Shown: positions 1 to 9,257 of the stretch, piece by piece | Numbering within the stretch: the first letter of the stretch is position 1 | Layout of the letters: every line of letters starts with the position of its first letter | Position numbers and translations under genes: made by a program | Notes under the pieces: model-generated | The model's database searches: none | What the model was told of the DNA's origin: nothing | Seen by the model: the letters and a program-made list of their open reading frames with translations, nothing else | Assembly: GCA_046760905.1 (NCBI GenBank) | Contig: JBHIFB010000008.1 | Coordinates: 1-44,712 of the forward strand | Length of the DNA: 44,712 nucleotides | Direction: 5' to 3' | Source of the DNA: JBHIFB01 sp046760905 | Lineage (GTDB): Bacteria; Gemmatimonadota; CAZMKB01

Positions 1-54
1 GGTCGCTTCCCAGAGTGATAATATGTTACCGTAATTGCGAACGCGACCACTAAG
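1..54 (+). repeat. Right end of a dispersed inverted-repeat element (partial copy)
   Basis: All 54 bases are identical to 34787-34840, the right-hand hairpin of the element at 34621-34840. Identity stops exactly after the terminal CTAAG; the flanking bases then differ (AATACC here, TTTCAA there), so CTAAG is shared by both copies. The window begins inside the hairpin arm, so the left part of this copy lies outside it. The most likely reason is that an assembly contig ended in a repeat. Confidence 0.9.
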
Positions 55-153
55 AATACCGACAATTCTCCTGCCCGATATTCTATCTTTAAAACGCAAT
101 GAAGGGCCCGTTTTAACAGGAGAGTGATGTTAATTCATTTCCGTGACGAGGGA

Positions 154-1605
154 TTAAAATAAAGGGCGGGTGGCGCTTAAGGATATGTCATAGAGCGGGC
201 CCTGGAAGAGCCCTAGTGCAAGAATCGCAACGATGCATGCGTAGAGGACGGCTTTCATAGGCCTGCTGACTTTGATTTGATGAGCCTGGGTGGGCAAATT
301 AACATACATCACCCTGACAACCTGGAGATAGTAGAAGAGCGCCACAACGACGTTCAGGATGGCGACTATGGCAAGCCATGAGTAACCTGCCCTTATAACA
401 GATTCGATCAGCAGGAATTTACCGAAGAAGCCAACAAGCGGTGGAACTCCCGCCAGCGAGAGCATCGCCACGAGCAGGGAGGCGGCTAAAATGGGTGAAC
501 GCCTGGCCAGCCCAGAATAGTCTATGATTCTGTGACTTGTCACCGCTTGCCTGAAAATGACTATCACTGTGAATGCGAGCAGGTTTGAGAAGAGGTAGCC
601 TGTGAGGTAGTAAAGCATTGCCGCCCCACCATCAAGGCTACCCGCTACAAGGCCGAGTATGAGGTAACCGGCCTGTGCGATACCGGAGTAGCCGAGCAAT
701 CGCTTGATGTTGGTCTGAGGGATCGCACCAAGGTTACCGTAGAGGAGCGTGATCACTGCCACCACCGACAGCAATAGACCCCAGGTTGGCTTCAGCGGAA
801 TGAAAACCGAATAGATCAGTCGCTGCAGCAGAATGAATCCTGCGGCCTTGCTGCCGACCGAAAGGAAGGCAACCACCGGCGTCGGCGCGCCCTGGTACAC
901 ATCCGGCGCCCAGGAATGGAAGGGTATGGCAGAGATCTTGAAACCCAGTCCGAGCAGGAGCAAAATGACCCCAGGAATGAGGATTGAATCATACCCACGG
1001 GATGATTGTATTGCTTCTGTGATGCGGCTGTAATCCAGGGAACCTGTGGCACCGTAAATGAAAGCAATGCCGAGGAGAATGAAAGCAGCGCTCACGGTAC
1101 CGATTATGAGATATTTTATCCCGGCCTCCAGTCCCAGCTCCTCATCCTTACTGTAAGCGACCAGTATGTAAAAGGAAATCGTCAGAAGCTCCAACGCCAT
1201 GAACAATGTCATTAGATTGTGTGATGATGCCATAAAAAGCATGCCAAGGGTGGCGAAGCTTCCCAGGGCGTAGTACTCCGCCGGCACACGTCCAACCAGC
1301 TCTTCCGAGCGGGTCATCATTATGAATACTAGAAGGGCTGCAACAAGGAACAGACTCTTGAAGAAATATGCAGCGCTGTCAACAAGCAACATGCCATGCC
1401 AGCCGATCCCTGTCTGGCCGGGATGAAAGCTGTATCCAACCAGTAGCGCCATGCCGAAAATGGCGACTTTTCGTATGATGTCGGGTCGGCTGCCGCGATA
1501 AATCATGTCAAGCGTCATGATAAGGATTCCGAGAGCGAAGACGGCTGCTTCGAGTCCTATGATACCAAATTTTATTTCACCAACCATAATGGTTACAGCA
1601 CTCAA
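154..1605 (-). CDS. nuoN: NADH-quinone oxidoreductase subunit N
   Basis: Antiporter-like membrane subunit of complex I (483 aa), in the inner membrane, contributing to proton pumping. It is polytopic throughout and carries the proton-antiporter family core, including GIKYLIIGTVSAAFILLG and FKISAIPFHSWAPDVYQGAPTP, with the conserved Lys and Glu of the channel and normal NuoN length. It is the last gene of the operon, as usual. The start is uncertain: a TTG at 1605 overlaps the nuoM stop as TTGA, while an in-frame ATG at 1587 is the alternative; neither has a strong ribosome binding site. No clear intrinsic terminator is seen in the 100 bases between its stop and the repeat at the window edge. 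Confidence 0.96.
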   Translation of the reverse strand: MSAVTIMVGEIKFGIIGLEAAVFALGILIMTLDMIYRGSRPDIIRKVAIFGMALLVGYSFHPGQTGIGWHGMLLVDSAAYFFKSLFLVAALLVFIMMTRSEELVGRVPAEYYALGSFATLGMLFMASSHNLMTLFMALELLTISFYILVAYSKDEELGLEAGIKYLIIGTVSAAFILLGIAFIYGATGSLDYSRITEAIQSSRGYDSILIPGVILLLLGLGFKISAIPFHSWAPDVYQGAPTPVVAFLSVGSKAAGFILLQRLIYSVFIPLKPTWGLLLSVVAVITLLYGNLGAIPQTNIKRLLGYSGIAQAGYLILGLVAGSLDGGAAMLYYLTGYLFSNLLAFTVIVIFRQAVTSHRIIDYSGLARRSPILAASLLVAMLSLAGVPPLVGFFGKFLLIESVIRAGYSWLAIVAILNVVVALFYYLQVVRVMYVNLPTQAHQIKVSRPMKAVLYACIVAILALGLFQGPLYDISLSATRPLF

Positions 1606-3125
1606 AAGAAATGTAAACCTTCAGCCGCCGCCTGTGCCGCGTGCATATCACCAATCAATGGCGTGACAGCGGTCTCTATCAGATCAACCAAAAAACCCGG
1701 CGCAAAACCGAATACGATCAATATGAGGATCAAGAACGCGTAAGGAAGCCGCTCGCGGACTAAACCGGCATCCTTGAGCCCCTTCCACTTGGAATCCATT
1801 GGGCCGAAGAATATGTTCGCCACTGCCCGCAGCATGTATGTTGCTGTGATAACGATACCAAACGCAGCGGCAATAGTCGGTATCGGATAATTCTTCCAGG
1901 CGCCTAGAATGACCAAAAGCTCTGCCACGAAATTCGCTGTCCCCGGAAGGCCGCTGGAAGCGAGTGCGCCTATGGTAAAAGCAGCGCCGAGGAACGGAAG
2001 CTGCTTCGACAGCCCACCCAGGTCGGCAACCATGCGTGTGTGGGTTTGAGTGTAGAAAAAACCTACAAGACCGAACAGTAGAGCCGTCATGATGCCGTGT
2101 GCGAACATCATGAACACGGCACCGTTGAGCGCCACGACGCTCATGCCTGCGAGGCCCAGGAGCACATAACCCATGTGGCTTGAACTCGAATAACCTATTA
2201 TGAACTTGATGTCCTTTTGTGACATCGCCACGTAACCACCATAAAGTATGTTGAAGATGCAGATATAGGCAACGAATGGCATCCACTTCACCGCTCCGAC
2301 GGGAAGAAGACCGAAACAGATGCGGATTATGGCGAAGGCTCCTAGCTTCATCAACACCCCGGCATGCAGCATCGACACAGCGGCCGGAGCAGAGGCGTGA
2401 CCGATGGGTGACCAGGTGTGAAACGGCCACATGGGGACGATGACACCGAAGCCGAGAAAGATGAATGGGAAAACGTAGAACTGCAGGCGTGGATCGAACC
2501 CTGCATTCTTCAGCTCTATGAGATCCGTGGTATAGACTCCCGTTGCGGCACCAGCGGAAGCGTAAAGAGTTAATATTCCCACCAAGGCAAAAAGCGCACC
2601 AAGGGTCAGATAAAGTGTGAGTTTCATCGCCGCATATTCCTTGCTGTATTCCTGGCTGCTCGAACCCCACACCGCGATAAGCAGGTACATCGGTGCGACA
2701 GAAAGCTCATAGAACAGGTAGAAAAACAAGAGGTCAAGGGTCATGAAAACACCAAAAACACCGGTAACCAGTATAAGCAGGAGGACGTAATGCTCTTTTA
2801 CCATGTCTTCGATCGTCCACGATACGAAAACCCCGGCGAAAATGACGGCAGCCGTGAGAAGCAGCATGGCGATTCCGATCCCATCGGCGGCGACATGGTA
2901 GCTGATCCCCAGCGATTCAACCCATGGTATTCTCACAATGAACTGGTAGCCTGCAGCTTCGCTGTCATAGAGGAACATGAGCGACAGAGCACACAAAAAG
3001 CTCAGGCCGGTTGCACAGGCAGCTGTAATGCGAATCATATTCTTGTGTCCGGACGGGATGAAGAGGATTATAATCGCACCAAGCGCTGGAGCCAGCTTGA
3101 TGAGGGGAAGAATCGGAAGATGCAT
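1602..3125 (-). CDS. nuoM: NADH-quinone oxidoreductase subunit M
   Basis: Second antiporter-like complex I subunit (507 aa), a multi-span inner-membrane proton channel. Family signatures include FYELSVAPMYLLIAVWG, in which the Glu is the conserved channel residue, and PMWPFHTWSPIGHASAPAAV with the broken-helix HTW motif. The length is typical. It starts with ATG four bases downstream of nuoL and ends in TGA that overlaps the proposed nuoN TTG start, so translation of the three antiporter genes is probably coupled. Nothing is missing or unusual. Confidence 0.97.
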   Translation of the reverse strand: MHLPILPLIKLAPALGAIIILFIPSGHKNMIRITAACATGLSFLCALSLMFLYDSEAAGYQFIVRIPWVESLGISYHVAADGIGIAMLLLTAAVIFAGVFVSWTIEDMVKEHYVLLLILVTGVFGVFMTLDLLFFYLFYELSVAPMYLLIAVWGSSSQEYSKEYAAMKLTLYLTLGALFALVGILTLYASAGAATGVYTTDLIELKNAGFDPRLQFYVFPFIFLGFGVIVPMWPFHTWSPIGHASAPAAVSMLHAGVLMKLGAFAIIRICFGLLPVGAVKWMPFVAYICIFNILYGGYVAMSQKDIKFIIGYSSSSHMGYVLLGLAGMSVVALNGAVFMMFAHGIMTALLFGLVGFFYTQTHTRMVADLGGLSKQLPFLGAAFTIGALASSGLPGTANFVAELLVILGAWKNYPIPTIAAAFGIVITATYMLRAVANIFFGPMDSKWKGLKDAGLVRERLPYAFLILILIVFGFAPGFLVDLIETAVTPLIGDMHAAQAAAEGLHFF

Positions 3126-3128
3126 TCG

Positions 3129-5015
3129 CTACTCCCCTCCCATGAGCATTATGAGAAGAAGCAGGGCAGTTCCGCCCCCGAGGATGAGAAGCTCTGTCTG
3201 CAGCTGTCCTGTCTGCAGCTGCCTGAGCTTGTCTCCGAAAAAGCGGATCAGATAAGCGAATCCGTTCACCATGGTACGAATGAGAACCCAGCGATCGAAT
3301 GCATCGCAGATACGCGCCCACCCCTGTTGCACAACACCCACAAGCCAGTCATACATCTGATCCATGTAATACTTATTCACAAGAAGTCGGTGAAAAGGCC
3401 TGAGCCTCTCGCTCGCTCTCTGGGGATCTATGACTCTCCTGGAATAGATCAGGTATCCGGCGAGGAGACCGGACAGACCGACCACGCTCGATAGAATCAT
3501 GACATCCGCATGGAACTCGGGCGGATGGCCGTGATTGCCGCTGTAGACGAATGAGCCGAAGCTCACGCTCCCCTTGAAAACGAATGGAATCGGGCAGCCA
3601 GCTCCTATCCATCCCGCCAAGGCGGAACCTGCCGCAAGGATGACAAGCGGCACGGTCATCACCGGGGGAGCTTCATGAGGCTTTTCCCCCTTGCGCGGAC
3701 TCCCGAGGAAGGCGACGACGAGAAGCCGGGACATATAGAAGGCTGTGATAAAAGCGGTCACTACCCCGGCCACGTAGAGGATCGGTACCTCTCGTGCAGC
3801 AGCCAGTATTTCATCTTTGCTGAAAAACCCGGCAAGCGGTGGGATTCCGGCTAGGGCAAGAGCGCCTATCACGAAAGTCCAGCCCGTTATCGGCATGCGC
3901 TTAAGGAGACCTCCCATATCCCAGATGTCCTGCGTATGAAGTGCGTGAATCACGGAACCGGCGGCCAGAAAGAGAAGGGCCTTGAAGAAGGCATGGGTTG
4001 TGAGATGAAACATTCCTGCGGTTATTGAACCGAGCCCTATAGCCATTATCATGTAGCCAAGTTGACTCAGGGTGGAGTAAGCGAGGATTCTTTTGATGTC
4101 GTTCTGGGTAATCGCCATGGTGGCCGTGAAGAGGGCTGTAAAACCGCCTATGTATGCAATTACGATCAACGAAGCCGGTTCGGCCGTGAAAAGTGTGAAG
4201 GTCCGAGCTAAAAGGTAGACGCCGGCTGCTACCATTGTAGCAGCGTGGATGAGCGCACTGACAGGAGTTGGTCCCTCCATGGCATCGGGTAACCAGACAT
4301 GGAGCGGGAACTGTGCTGACTTCGCCAGGGCTCCTATAAATACAAGCAGAGCAGCCGCTAGCAACGGTGTTGTTGACAGGGTGCCATTGGAAAGGCCGTG
4401 AGAGATGGCTGCGAAGTCCATGGTCCCGGCGGCATAGAATAGAAGGACGATACCGAGGATTAAACCGAAATCGCCGATTCGGTTTACCATGAAAGCCTTC
4501 TTGCCGGCATCTGCGGCAGCAGTGCGCTCATACTCGAATCCTATGAGAAGATATGAGCTGAGGCCCACGAGCTCCCAGAATATGAAAATCTGTACGAAGT
4601 TGTCTGCCAGCACGATACCGAGCATGGAGAACATGAACAGGGAAAGTTTGGCGAAGTAGCGGGAAAAACCTTTGTCTCCGTGCATGTACCCGATAGAGTA
4701 GATGTGAATCAAAAGACCCACGAAGGTGACGACTAAAAGCATGGCTGCAGCCAGCGCATCCACCGTCATCCCCATCTGTATCCGGAAATCGGCGACGTGA
4801 ATCCAGGGCACAGAGCTTTGAATCGCCTCGCCGTGCGGCAGCGACAGAGCCTCATATATGAGTGGAATAGAGAAGGCGAAGCTAGTGGCGCATGCACCGA
4901 CAGAAAGACCTGCGCTCAGCCGGGGCCTTTCGAGGGCAAATTGCATGATGAACACCATTGCCGCAGCAGGTGCTAACAGGACTATCCAAGGAACGATTGA
5001 TATCTCCGGGAACAC
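3129..5015 (-). CDS. nuoL: NADH-quinone oxidoreductase subunit L
   Basis: Largest antiporter-like subunit of complex I (628 aa), including the C-terminal extension that forms the long lateral helix in known structures. Motifs seen are FIFWELVGLSSYLLIGFEYE with the channel Glu, and AQFPLHVWLPDAMEGPTPVS with the HVWLPDAM broken-helix motif. The start is GTG at 5015, preceded by purine-rich AGGAGATGAGGG. It lies seven bases downstream of nuoK and four bases before nuoM. Length and topology fit NuoL rather than the related MrpA or HyfB proteins because of the operon position and the 628-aa size. Confidence 0.97.
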   Translation of the reverse strand: MFPEISIVPWIVLLAPAAAMVFIMQFALERPRLSAGLSVGACATSFAFSIPLIYEALSLPHGEAIQSSVPWIHVADFRIQMGMTVDALAAAMLLVVTFVGLLIHIYSIGYMHGDKGFSRYFAKLSLFMFSMLGIVLADNFVQIFIFWELVGLSSYLLIGFEYERTAAADAGKKAFMVNRIGDFGLILGIVLLFYAAGTMDFAAISHGLSNGTLSTTPLLAAALLVFIGALAKSAQFPLHVWLPDAMEGPTPVSALIHAATMVAAGVYLLARTFTLFTAEPASLIVIAYIGGFTALFTATMAITQNDIKRILAYSTLSQLGYMIMAIGLGSITAGMFHLTTHAFFKALLFLAAGSVIHALHTQDIWDMGGLLKRMPITGWTFVIGALALAGIPPLAGFFSKDEILAAAREVPILYVAGVVTAFITAFYMSRLLVVAFLGSPRKGEKPHEAPPVMTVPLVILAAGSALAGWIGAGCPIPFVFKGSVSFGSFVYSGNHGHPPEFHADVMILSSVVGLSGLLAGYLIYSRRVIDPQRASERLRPFHRLLVNKYYMDQMYDWLVGVVQQGWARICDAFDRWVLIRTMVNGFAYLIRFFGDKLRQLQTGQLQTELLILGGGTALLLLIMLMGGE

Positions 5016-5022
5016 CCTGCCC

Positions 5023-5325
5023 TCATCTCCTCATTCGATTGAACAGTGAAGTGTTCAAACTTCTTCTGTGGCGAAACACAAGCACGGTTAAAGCCAGGGC
5101 CACCGCCACCTCCGAAGCCGTGACGAGCATCACGAACAGTACGAACACCTGGCCGGCCAGCTGCTGCCAGTAAGCGGCATACGCTACAAGAATGAGATTA
5201 ACTCCGTTCAGCATGATCTCGAGTGACATGAGCAGGATGAGTATGTTGTGCCAGAACAGAACACCGGCCAGACCGATGCCAAAGAGTATGATGCCAACCG
5301 CGATGAATGCATCATAACCGATCAT
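5023..5325 (-). CDS. nuoK: NADH-quinone oxidoreductase subunit K
   Basis: Small three-helix membrane subunit of complex I (100 aa, the normal size). The conserved stretch LLMSLEIMLNGVNLILVAYA carries the buried membrane Glu in helix 2 that forms part of the proton path; a second acidic residue is seen in helix 3 (VTASEVAVALA). Its ATG overlaps the nuoJ stop as ATGA at 5322-5325, a sign of translational coupling, and nuoL follows after seven bases. Confidence 0.97.
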   Translation of the reverse strand: MIGYDAFIAVGIILFGIGLAGVLFWHNILILLMSLEIMLNGVNLILVAYAAYWQQLAGQVFVLFVMLVTASEVAVALALTVLVFRHRRSLNTSLFNRMRR

Positions 5326-5840
5326 GCTCTTCTCCTATGTCTGTGCGCCAGGACCACGGCTCCAAGTACGGCAACAAGCAAAAGAACCGAACCGATCTCA
5401 AACGGTACCAGATAGGTGCTGAAAAGCTCCTTTCCAAGGAGAGCAACATGATCCATACTCCCTTGCTGCGGAATGTAGGTAACGGGCTTGTGAGCGTTTC
5501 CGCTATGTGCGAGAGCATAGAACAACTGGATGATGAGAACACCGACAACTAAACCGCTGCCTATTTGAACCGATGTGCTGCTCACGATACTCCTGCCTTC
5601 CTCGGGATCGAGGGACATGATAACGAAAAGAAAAAGTATCATGATTGCCCCTGCGTAAATGAGTATCTGAATTATGCCGACGAAGAAAGCGCCAAGTAGG
5701 GTGAAAAGGCCCGCCTGCCCTGTCAGTGTGATGGCGAGGAACAAAGCCGAATAGAGGGGGGAGCGGCGGGTGATGACAAATAGTGCAGGCACCACCGATA
5801 CAGCCGCGAAAAAAAGGAATAAAAAGGTCATCATGGGCAA
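5322..5840 (-). CDS. nuoJ: NADH-quinone oxidoreductase subunit J
   Basis: Five-helix membrane subunit of complex I (172 aa). The third helix has the family pattern FVGIIQILIYAGAIMILFLFVIMSLDP (seen at about residues 53-79), which contains the conserved Tyr and the pi-bulge region that couples quinone reduction to pumping. The track start is TTG at 5840, well spaced from AGGAG; in-frame ATGs at 5834 and 5831 are equally possible, so the first two residues are uncertain. It ends overlapping nuoK by ATGA. Confidence 0.96.
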   Translation of the reverse strand: MPMMTFLFLFFAAVSVVPALFVITRRSPLYSALFLAITLTGQAGLFTLLGAFFVGIIQILIYAGAIMILFLFVIMSLDPEEGRSIVSSTSVQIGSGLVVGVLIIQLFYALAHSGNAHKPVTYIPQQGSMDHVALLGKELFSTYLVPFEIGSVLLLVAVLGAVVLAHRHRRRA

Positions 5841-5879
5841 TTCACTCTCCTGACAGACGCATCTAGTAAGGTCACTTAA

Positions 5880-6431
5880 TCATCCACACCTTTCATCTTT
5901 TTTATCCACTTCTCTTTCGTGCTTTCCAACACCCTCGAGGAGGAACTCCTTGTCATAGTACAAGTGGCTCCTATCATACTCGGCCGTCTCGATGATACAG
6001 GTGTCCATTCTGATGGCATCCTCCGGACATGCCTCCACGCATAAGCCACACCACACGCACTTTGCAAAATCGATCTCAAATCGAACCGGATACTTCTCTA
6101 TCCTCCGATCCGGGTACTCTCCGGCGACGATATAGATGCAATCGGCAGGGCAGATCGATTCGCAGCACATGCAGGCCACACAACGAGGAGAGCCATCCGG
6201 ATTCCTGGTGAGGCGGTGGCGTGTGTGATAGCGCTCAGGAATCACGGGCTGCTTCTCAGGATACTGGATAGTCACCGTCTCAGCCTTCCTGTAACTCACA
6301 CCGAAGAGACCGAGAACGTGCCCGAGCATATTATGGCCGAAATGTGTGGTGGTTACCCAAAGACCTCTCACCAATTCGATGACATAGATCTGCTGCCACC
6401 ACTTAAGTTTTCTGTCCACCGGTATCGCCAT
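5880..6431 (-). CDS. nuoI: NADH-quinone oxidoreductase subunit I (2x[4Fe-4S])
   Basis: Peripheral-arm ferredoxin-like subunit (183 aa) carrying clusters N6a and N6b that pass electrons towards N2 and quinone. Two full CxxCxxCxxxCP motifs are visible: C84, C87, C90, C94 and C125, C128, C131, C135. An N-terminal amphipathic stretch (LKWWQQIYVIELVRGLW) fits the membrane-contact helix. The ATG at 6431 follows AGGTAGAGAG. The first 22 coding bases are duplicated just upstream (see the repeat entry), which does not change the reading frame. Confidence 0.97.
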   Translation of the reverse strand: MAIPVDRKLKWWQQIYVIELVRGLWVTTTHFGHNMLGHVLGLFGVSYRKAETVTIQYPEKQPVIPERYHTRHRLTRNPDGSPRCVACMCCESICPADCIYIVAGEYPDRRIEKYPVRFEIDFAKCVWCGLCVEACPEDAIRMDTCIIETAEYDRSHLYYDKEFLLEGVGKHEREVDKKDERCG

Positions 6432-6475
6432 GGATCTTTACTCTCTACCTACTTTTTCTGTCCACCGGTATCGCC
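6408..6475. repeat. 22-bp direct repeat spanning the nuoI start
   Basis: The 22 bases at 6408-6429, which encode the first residues of NuoI, recur exactly at 6454-6475 between nuoH and nuoI. The copies start 46 bp apart. The upstream copy is followed on the coding strand by an in-frame stop, so it is not an alternative start. This looks like a short tandem duplication created when the intergenic region formed. Confidence 0.85.
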
Positions 6476-6483
6476 GAGCGTCT

Positions 6484-7581
6484 TTAGCCTCCACCCGCTG
6501 CCAATAGCCATGCAACAGCCGCCGTGACAGCCAGGTTGACCATTGCGATAGGAAGAATCTGTTTCCACCCCAGCCGAAGCACCTGATCGAAACGGAAACG
6601 CGGGAGTGTCCACCTTATGAGCATGAGCAGCCATATGAAGAAGGCCACTTTCAACATGAACGAAGCCACCTGGAGAAACACAACTGCCAGATGGGGCAGG
6701 TTCCACACGGTATGCCATGGGAAGTGGAAGCCATCGCTTAAAAGATATGGCACCTGCCAGCCACCGAAGAAAAAAGTGGTGATGGTGGCCGCAGCTACGC
6801 TCATGGCAATAAATTCGCCCATCCAGAAGACTATGAATTTCAAACCACTGTATTCGAGGAAGTATCCTACTATCTCGCTCTCGCCCTCTGAGAGATCGAA
6901 CGGGATTCGCCGAGTCTCGGCAATGGCGGCTACCATGAAAAGTACGAATCCGACAGGCTGGAGGAGTATACCCCATTTCGGGATCCATCCGCCTATTAGC
7001 TGCCCCTGTGCTCGTACTATATCATCGAGCTGAATCGTACCGAAAATAAGGCAGATGCCGAGTATTGTAAGGCCGAATGTAACCTCATACGCTATCATCT
7101 GAGCCGCGCCCCGCATGGAACCTATCATCGCGTACTTGTTCCCTGAGGAGACACCTGCCAGCACAACTCCGTACACGCCGAGAGACGCCATTGCGAATAT
7201 GAAGAGGAAACCGACGCTCAGGTCAGCCACCTGCAGCTGGAACTCACGGCCACCGATGCGGATCACGTCTCCAAACGGAATCACGGACCATGCAGCCAGC
7301 ACGGTAAAAAGTGAAATGAAAGGGGCGGCGAAATGGAGCCGTCTGTCCCCGAATGGCGGTACCCAGTCCTCCTTGGTGAAAGCCTTGATTGTATCGGCCA
7401 GTATGTGAAAGATACCGAAGACACGAAACCCGAAAATCGGTGCCCTGTTCGCACCGATGCGATCCTGCATGACCGCGCTCTGCTTCCGCTCCACCCAGGA
7501 CATGATCGCAGCGAGGTTCAGCACACCAAGGAGAACAAGAAGTGAAATGGCCAGTTTCACTGTCCAGAACATCCAATCCAT
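6484..7581 (-). CDS. nuoH: NADH-quinone oxidoreductase subunit H
   Basis: Membrane subunit at the junction with the peripheral arm, forming much of the quinone chamber (365 aa). Family marks are SWVERKQSAVMQDRIGANRA in the first loop and AETRRIPFDLSEGESEIVGYF in the conserved loop with its acidic cluster. The ATG at 7581 is preferred to a TTG at 7587 that overlaps the nuoG stop, because GGGAGAGGGA sits at good spacing before the ATG. The C terminus is Gly-rich and unremarkable; a 52-base gap containing one copy of the 22-bp repeat separates it from nuoI. Confidence 0.96.
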   Translation of the reverse strand: MDWMFWTVKLAISLLVLLGVLNLAAIMSWVERKQSAVMQDRIGANRAPIFGFRVFGIFHILADTIKAFTKEDWVPPFGDRRLHFAAPFISLFTVLAAWSVIPFGDVIRIGGREFQLQVADLSVGFLFIFAMASLGVYGVVLAGVSSGNKYAMIGSMRGAAQMIAYEVTFGLTILGICLIFGTIQLDDIVRAQGQLIGGWIPKWGILLQPVGFVLFMVAAIAETRRIPFDLSEGESEIVGYFLEYSGLKFIVFWMGEFIAMSVAAATITTFFFGGWQVPYLLSDGFHFPWHTVWNLPHLAVVFLQVASFMLKVAFFIWLLMLIRWTLPRFRFDQVLRLGWKQILPIAMVNLAVTAAVAWLLAAGGG

Positions 7582-7583
7582 TG

Positions 7584-9257
7584 TCAATCCCTCTCCCTTC
7601 TGCCGGACGACTCCTCGAGCCGAGATCCCGGATATCCCGGGAGACCAGCCCCGGATTCCACCAGATCGTCGTATGAGATTCCGCCGAATACAGATATTTC
7701 TTTCGCGAGTTCATCGAAGGTGGTCCTGGATTTCCCATCACCGAGGTCGACCCCGAGCCGGCGGCCGATGAGTGCCACGGCTTCCACCGCATTTTTCGAG
7801 TATCCCTTAGGCCCAAGGGCCGGAGTCACCCACTGCAGGCGGCCAAGCCAGTTGACCCAGGTCCCGTTCTCCTCGCTCCAGGGGCTCACAGGCAGAACAA
7901 GGTCAGCCCTTTCCGTCAGGGTGCTCGCATTCGACGCAAAGACCATTAAAAAATCCACACCCTTAGCGGCGGCATCGATAAGTTCCTCGGGCGGCAGACG
8001 ATCCGGAATGCATTCGACACAGACTAGTATTCTGAGAACGTTATCTGCCGCCATCCTGAACACCTCCTCACTCGGCACGCCGCCTCGGGAAGCCTCACTC
8101 ACTATCAGTTCGAGACCAAGCCTGTTGGGGCTGCGATCGTTGCGAAGAAGGAACCCGTCACCTCCGACCTCTCCCCCATTCTTCCGAAAACCAACGTGCT
8201 CTATGCCGAGAATATCAACAAAGAGTTTCCGGAAAAGAAAGGCCGCCTCGTTGGTCATCCACGGCGTAGGGATGCATCCGGCAAGCTCACAGCCTTTATC
8301 TACACGTAGTGGTTGCAGGCGCTCGGCTGCGATCTTCAAAGCCTCATCCCACGTGGTCTCAACCTGCGCATCCCCTCGCCGTACCAGAGGCCGCTCGAGG
8401 CGGGTTGGATTTTCCGCGAAATCGTAATCGTAGCGTCCTATATCGCACATCCAGTAGTCGTTCACATGCGGGTTGAAACGGGGTTTTATGCGCATTATGC
8501 GCTTGCCGTCGTTTTTCCAACAGAGCTCGGTATTGAAATGTATCTCTATATTGCAGCCATTGGAGCAATGAGGACATATCGAAGGCGCTACCTTCAGATA
8601 CCATACCCTGCACTTGAATCTGAAATCATCATCCGTGAGGGCCCCTACCGGACACAGGTCGACCACGTTGCCGGCGTATATGTTGCCATCCAGTGCCTTC
8701 CCATCGACCACGTCGATGTATGACCGGTCCCCCTTCCCGAAAAATCCGAGCTCATGAGTGCTTGTGATATCCTTGAGGAACCGGACACACCGGGAGCATA
8801 GGATGCAGCGCTCCTGGTCTAGCACGACGCGCGCCCCAATCCTCGTCTTCTTCAAGCGGTTTATCTTGTGATGACGTAGCCGTGATCTGTGTTTCCCGTC
8901 GGTCATATAGTAGTTCTGCAGGTCGCACTCGCCTGAGGTGTCACAGATCGGACAGTCGATCGGATGGTTGATCAGGAGGAACTCTAGATCGGCTCGCCGT
9001 ACCCGCTCGACCATAGGTGATTTCGTGAAAACTTCCTGACCATCCTCAGCCAGTGCATAACAGGAAATCACCGGATTCGGGACTCCCTTGATTTCCACCT
9101 GGCATATCCGGCATATCCCGACGATCTCAAGTCCCGGGTGATAGCAGTAACGCGGAATGTGGATGCCGAGCTTCTCTGCCGCCTGTAGAATCGTCGTGCC
9201 CTTTGTTACCTCTACGGTTTGACCGTCGATTGTGAGCTTAACCGTTCCAGCGCTCAT
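7584..9257 (-). CDS. nuoG: NADH-quinone oxidoreductase subunit G
   Basis: Fe-S subunit of the NADH-oxidising arm (557 aa), shorter than the roughly 900-aa E. coli protein because the molybdopterin-oxidoreductase-like half is reduced. Visible ligands: C38, C49, C52, C66 for [2Fe-2S] N1b; H98, C102, C105, C111 for N5; C151, C154, C157 and C202 for N4; and C228, C231, C235, C271 for the off-pathway N7 cluster, which many lineages lack. The ATG overlaps the nuoF stop as ATGA. The C-terminal part still shows an alpha/beta fragment of the old Mo-enzyme domain (LVLPVSPWSEENGTWVNWLGR). Confidence 0.96.
   Translation of the reverse strand: MSAGTVKLTIDGQTVEVTKGTTILQAAEKLGIHIPRYCYHPGLEIVGICRICQVEIKGVPNPVISCYALAEDGQEVFTKSPMVERVRRADLEFLLINHPIDCPICDTSGECDLQNYYMTDGKHRSRLRHHKINRLKKTRIGARVVLDQERCILCSRCVRFLKDITSTHELGFFGKGDRSYIDVVDGKALDGNIYAGNVVDLCPVGALTDDDFRFKCRVWYLKVAPSICPHCSNGCNIEIHFNTELCWKNDGKRIMRIKPRFNPHVNDYWMCDIGRYDYDFAENPTRLERPLVRRGDAQVETTWDEALKIAAERLQPLRVDKGCELAGCIPTPWMTNEAAFLFRKLFVDILGIEHVGFRKNGGEVGGDGFLLRNDRSPNRLGLELIVSEASRGGVPSEEVFRMAADNVLRILVCVECIPDRLPPEELIDAAAKGVDFLMVFASNASTLTERADLVLPVSPWSEENGTWVNWLGRLQWVTPALGPKGYSKNAVEAVALIGRRLGVDLGDGKSRTTFDELAKEISVFGGISYDDLVESGAGLPGYPGSRLEESSGRRERD

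Noticed and set aside
2790..3494. Long plus-strand frame opposite nuoM/nuoL
   Set aside because: It lies fully antisense to two well-conserved genes, has no ribosome binding site and no family resemblance; a shadow of codon use.
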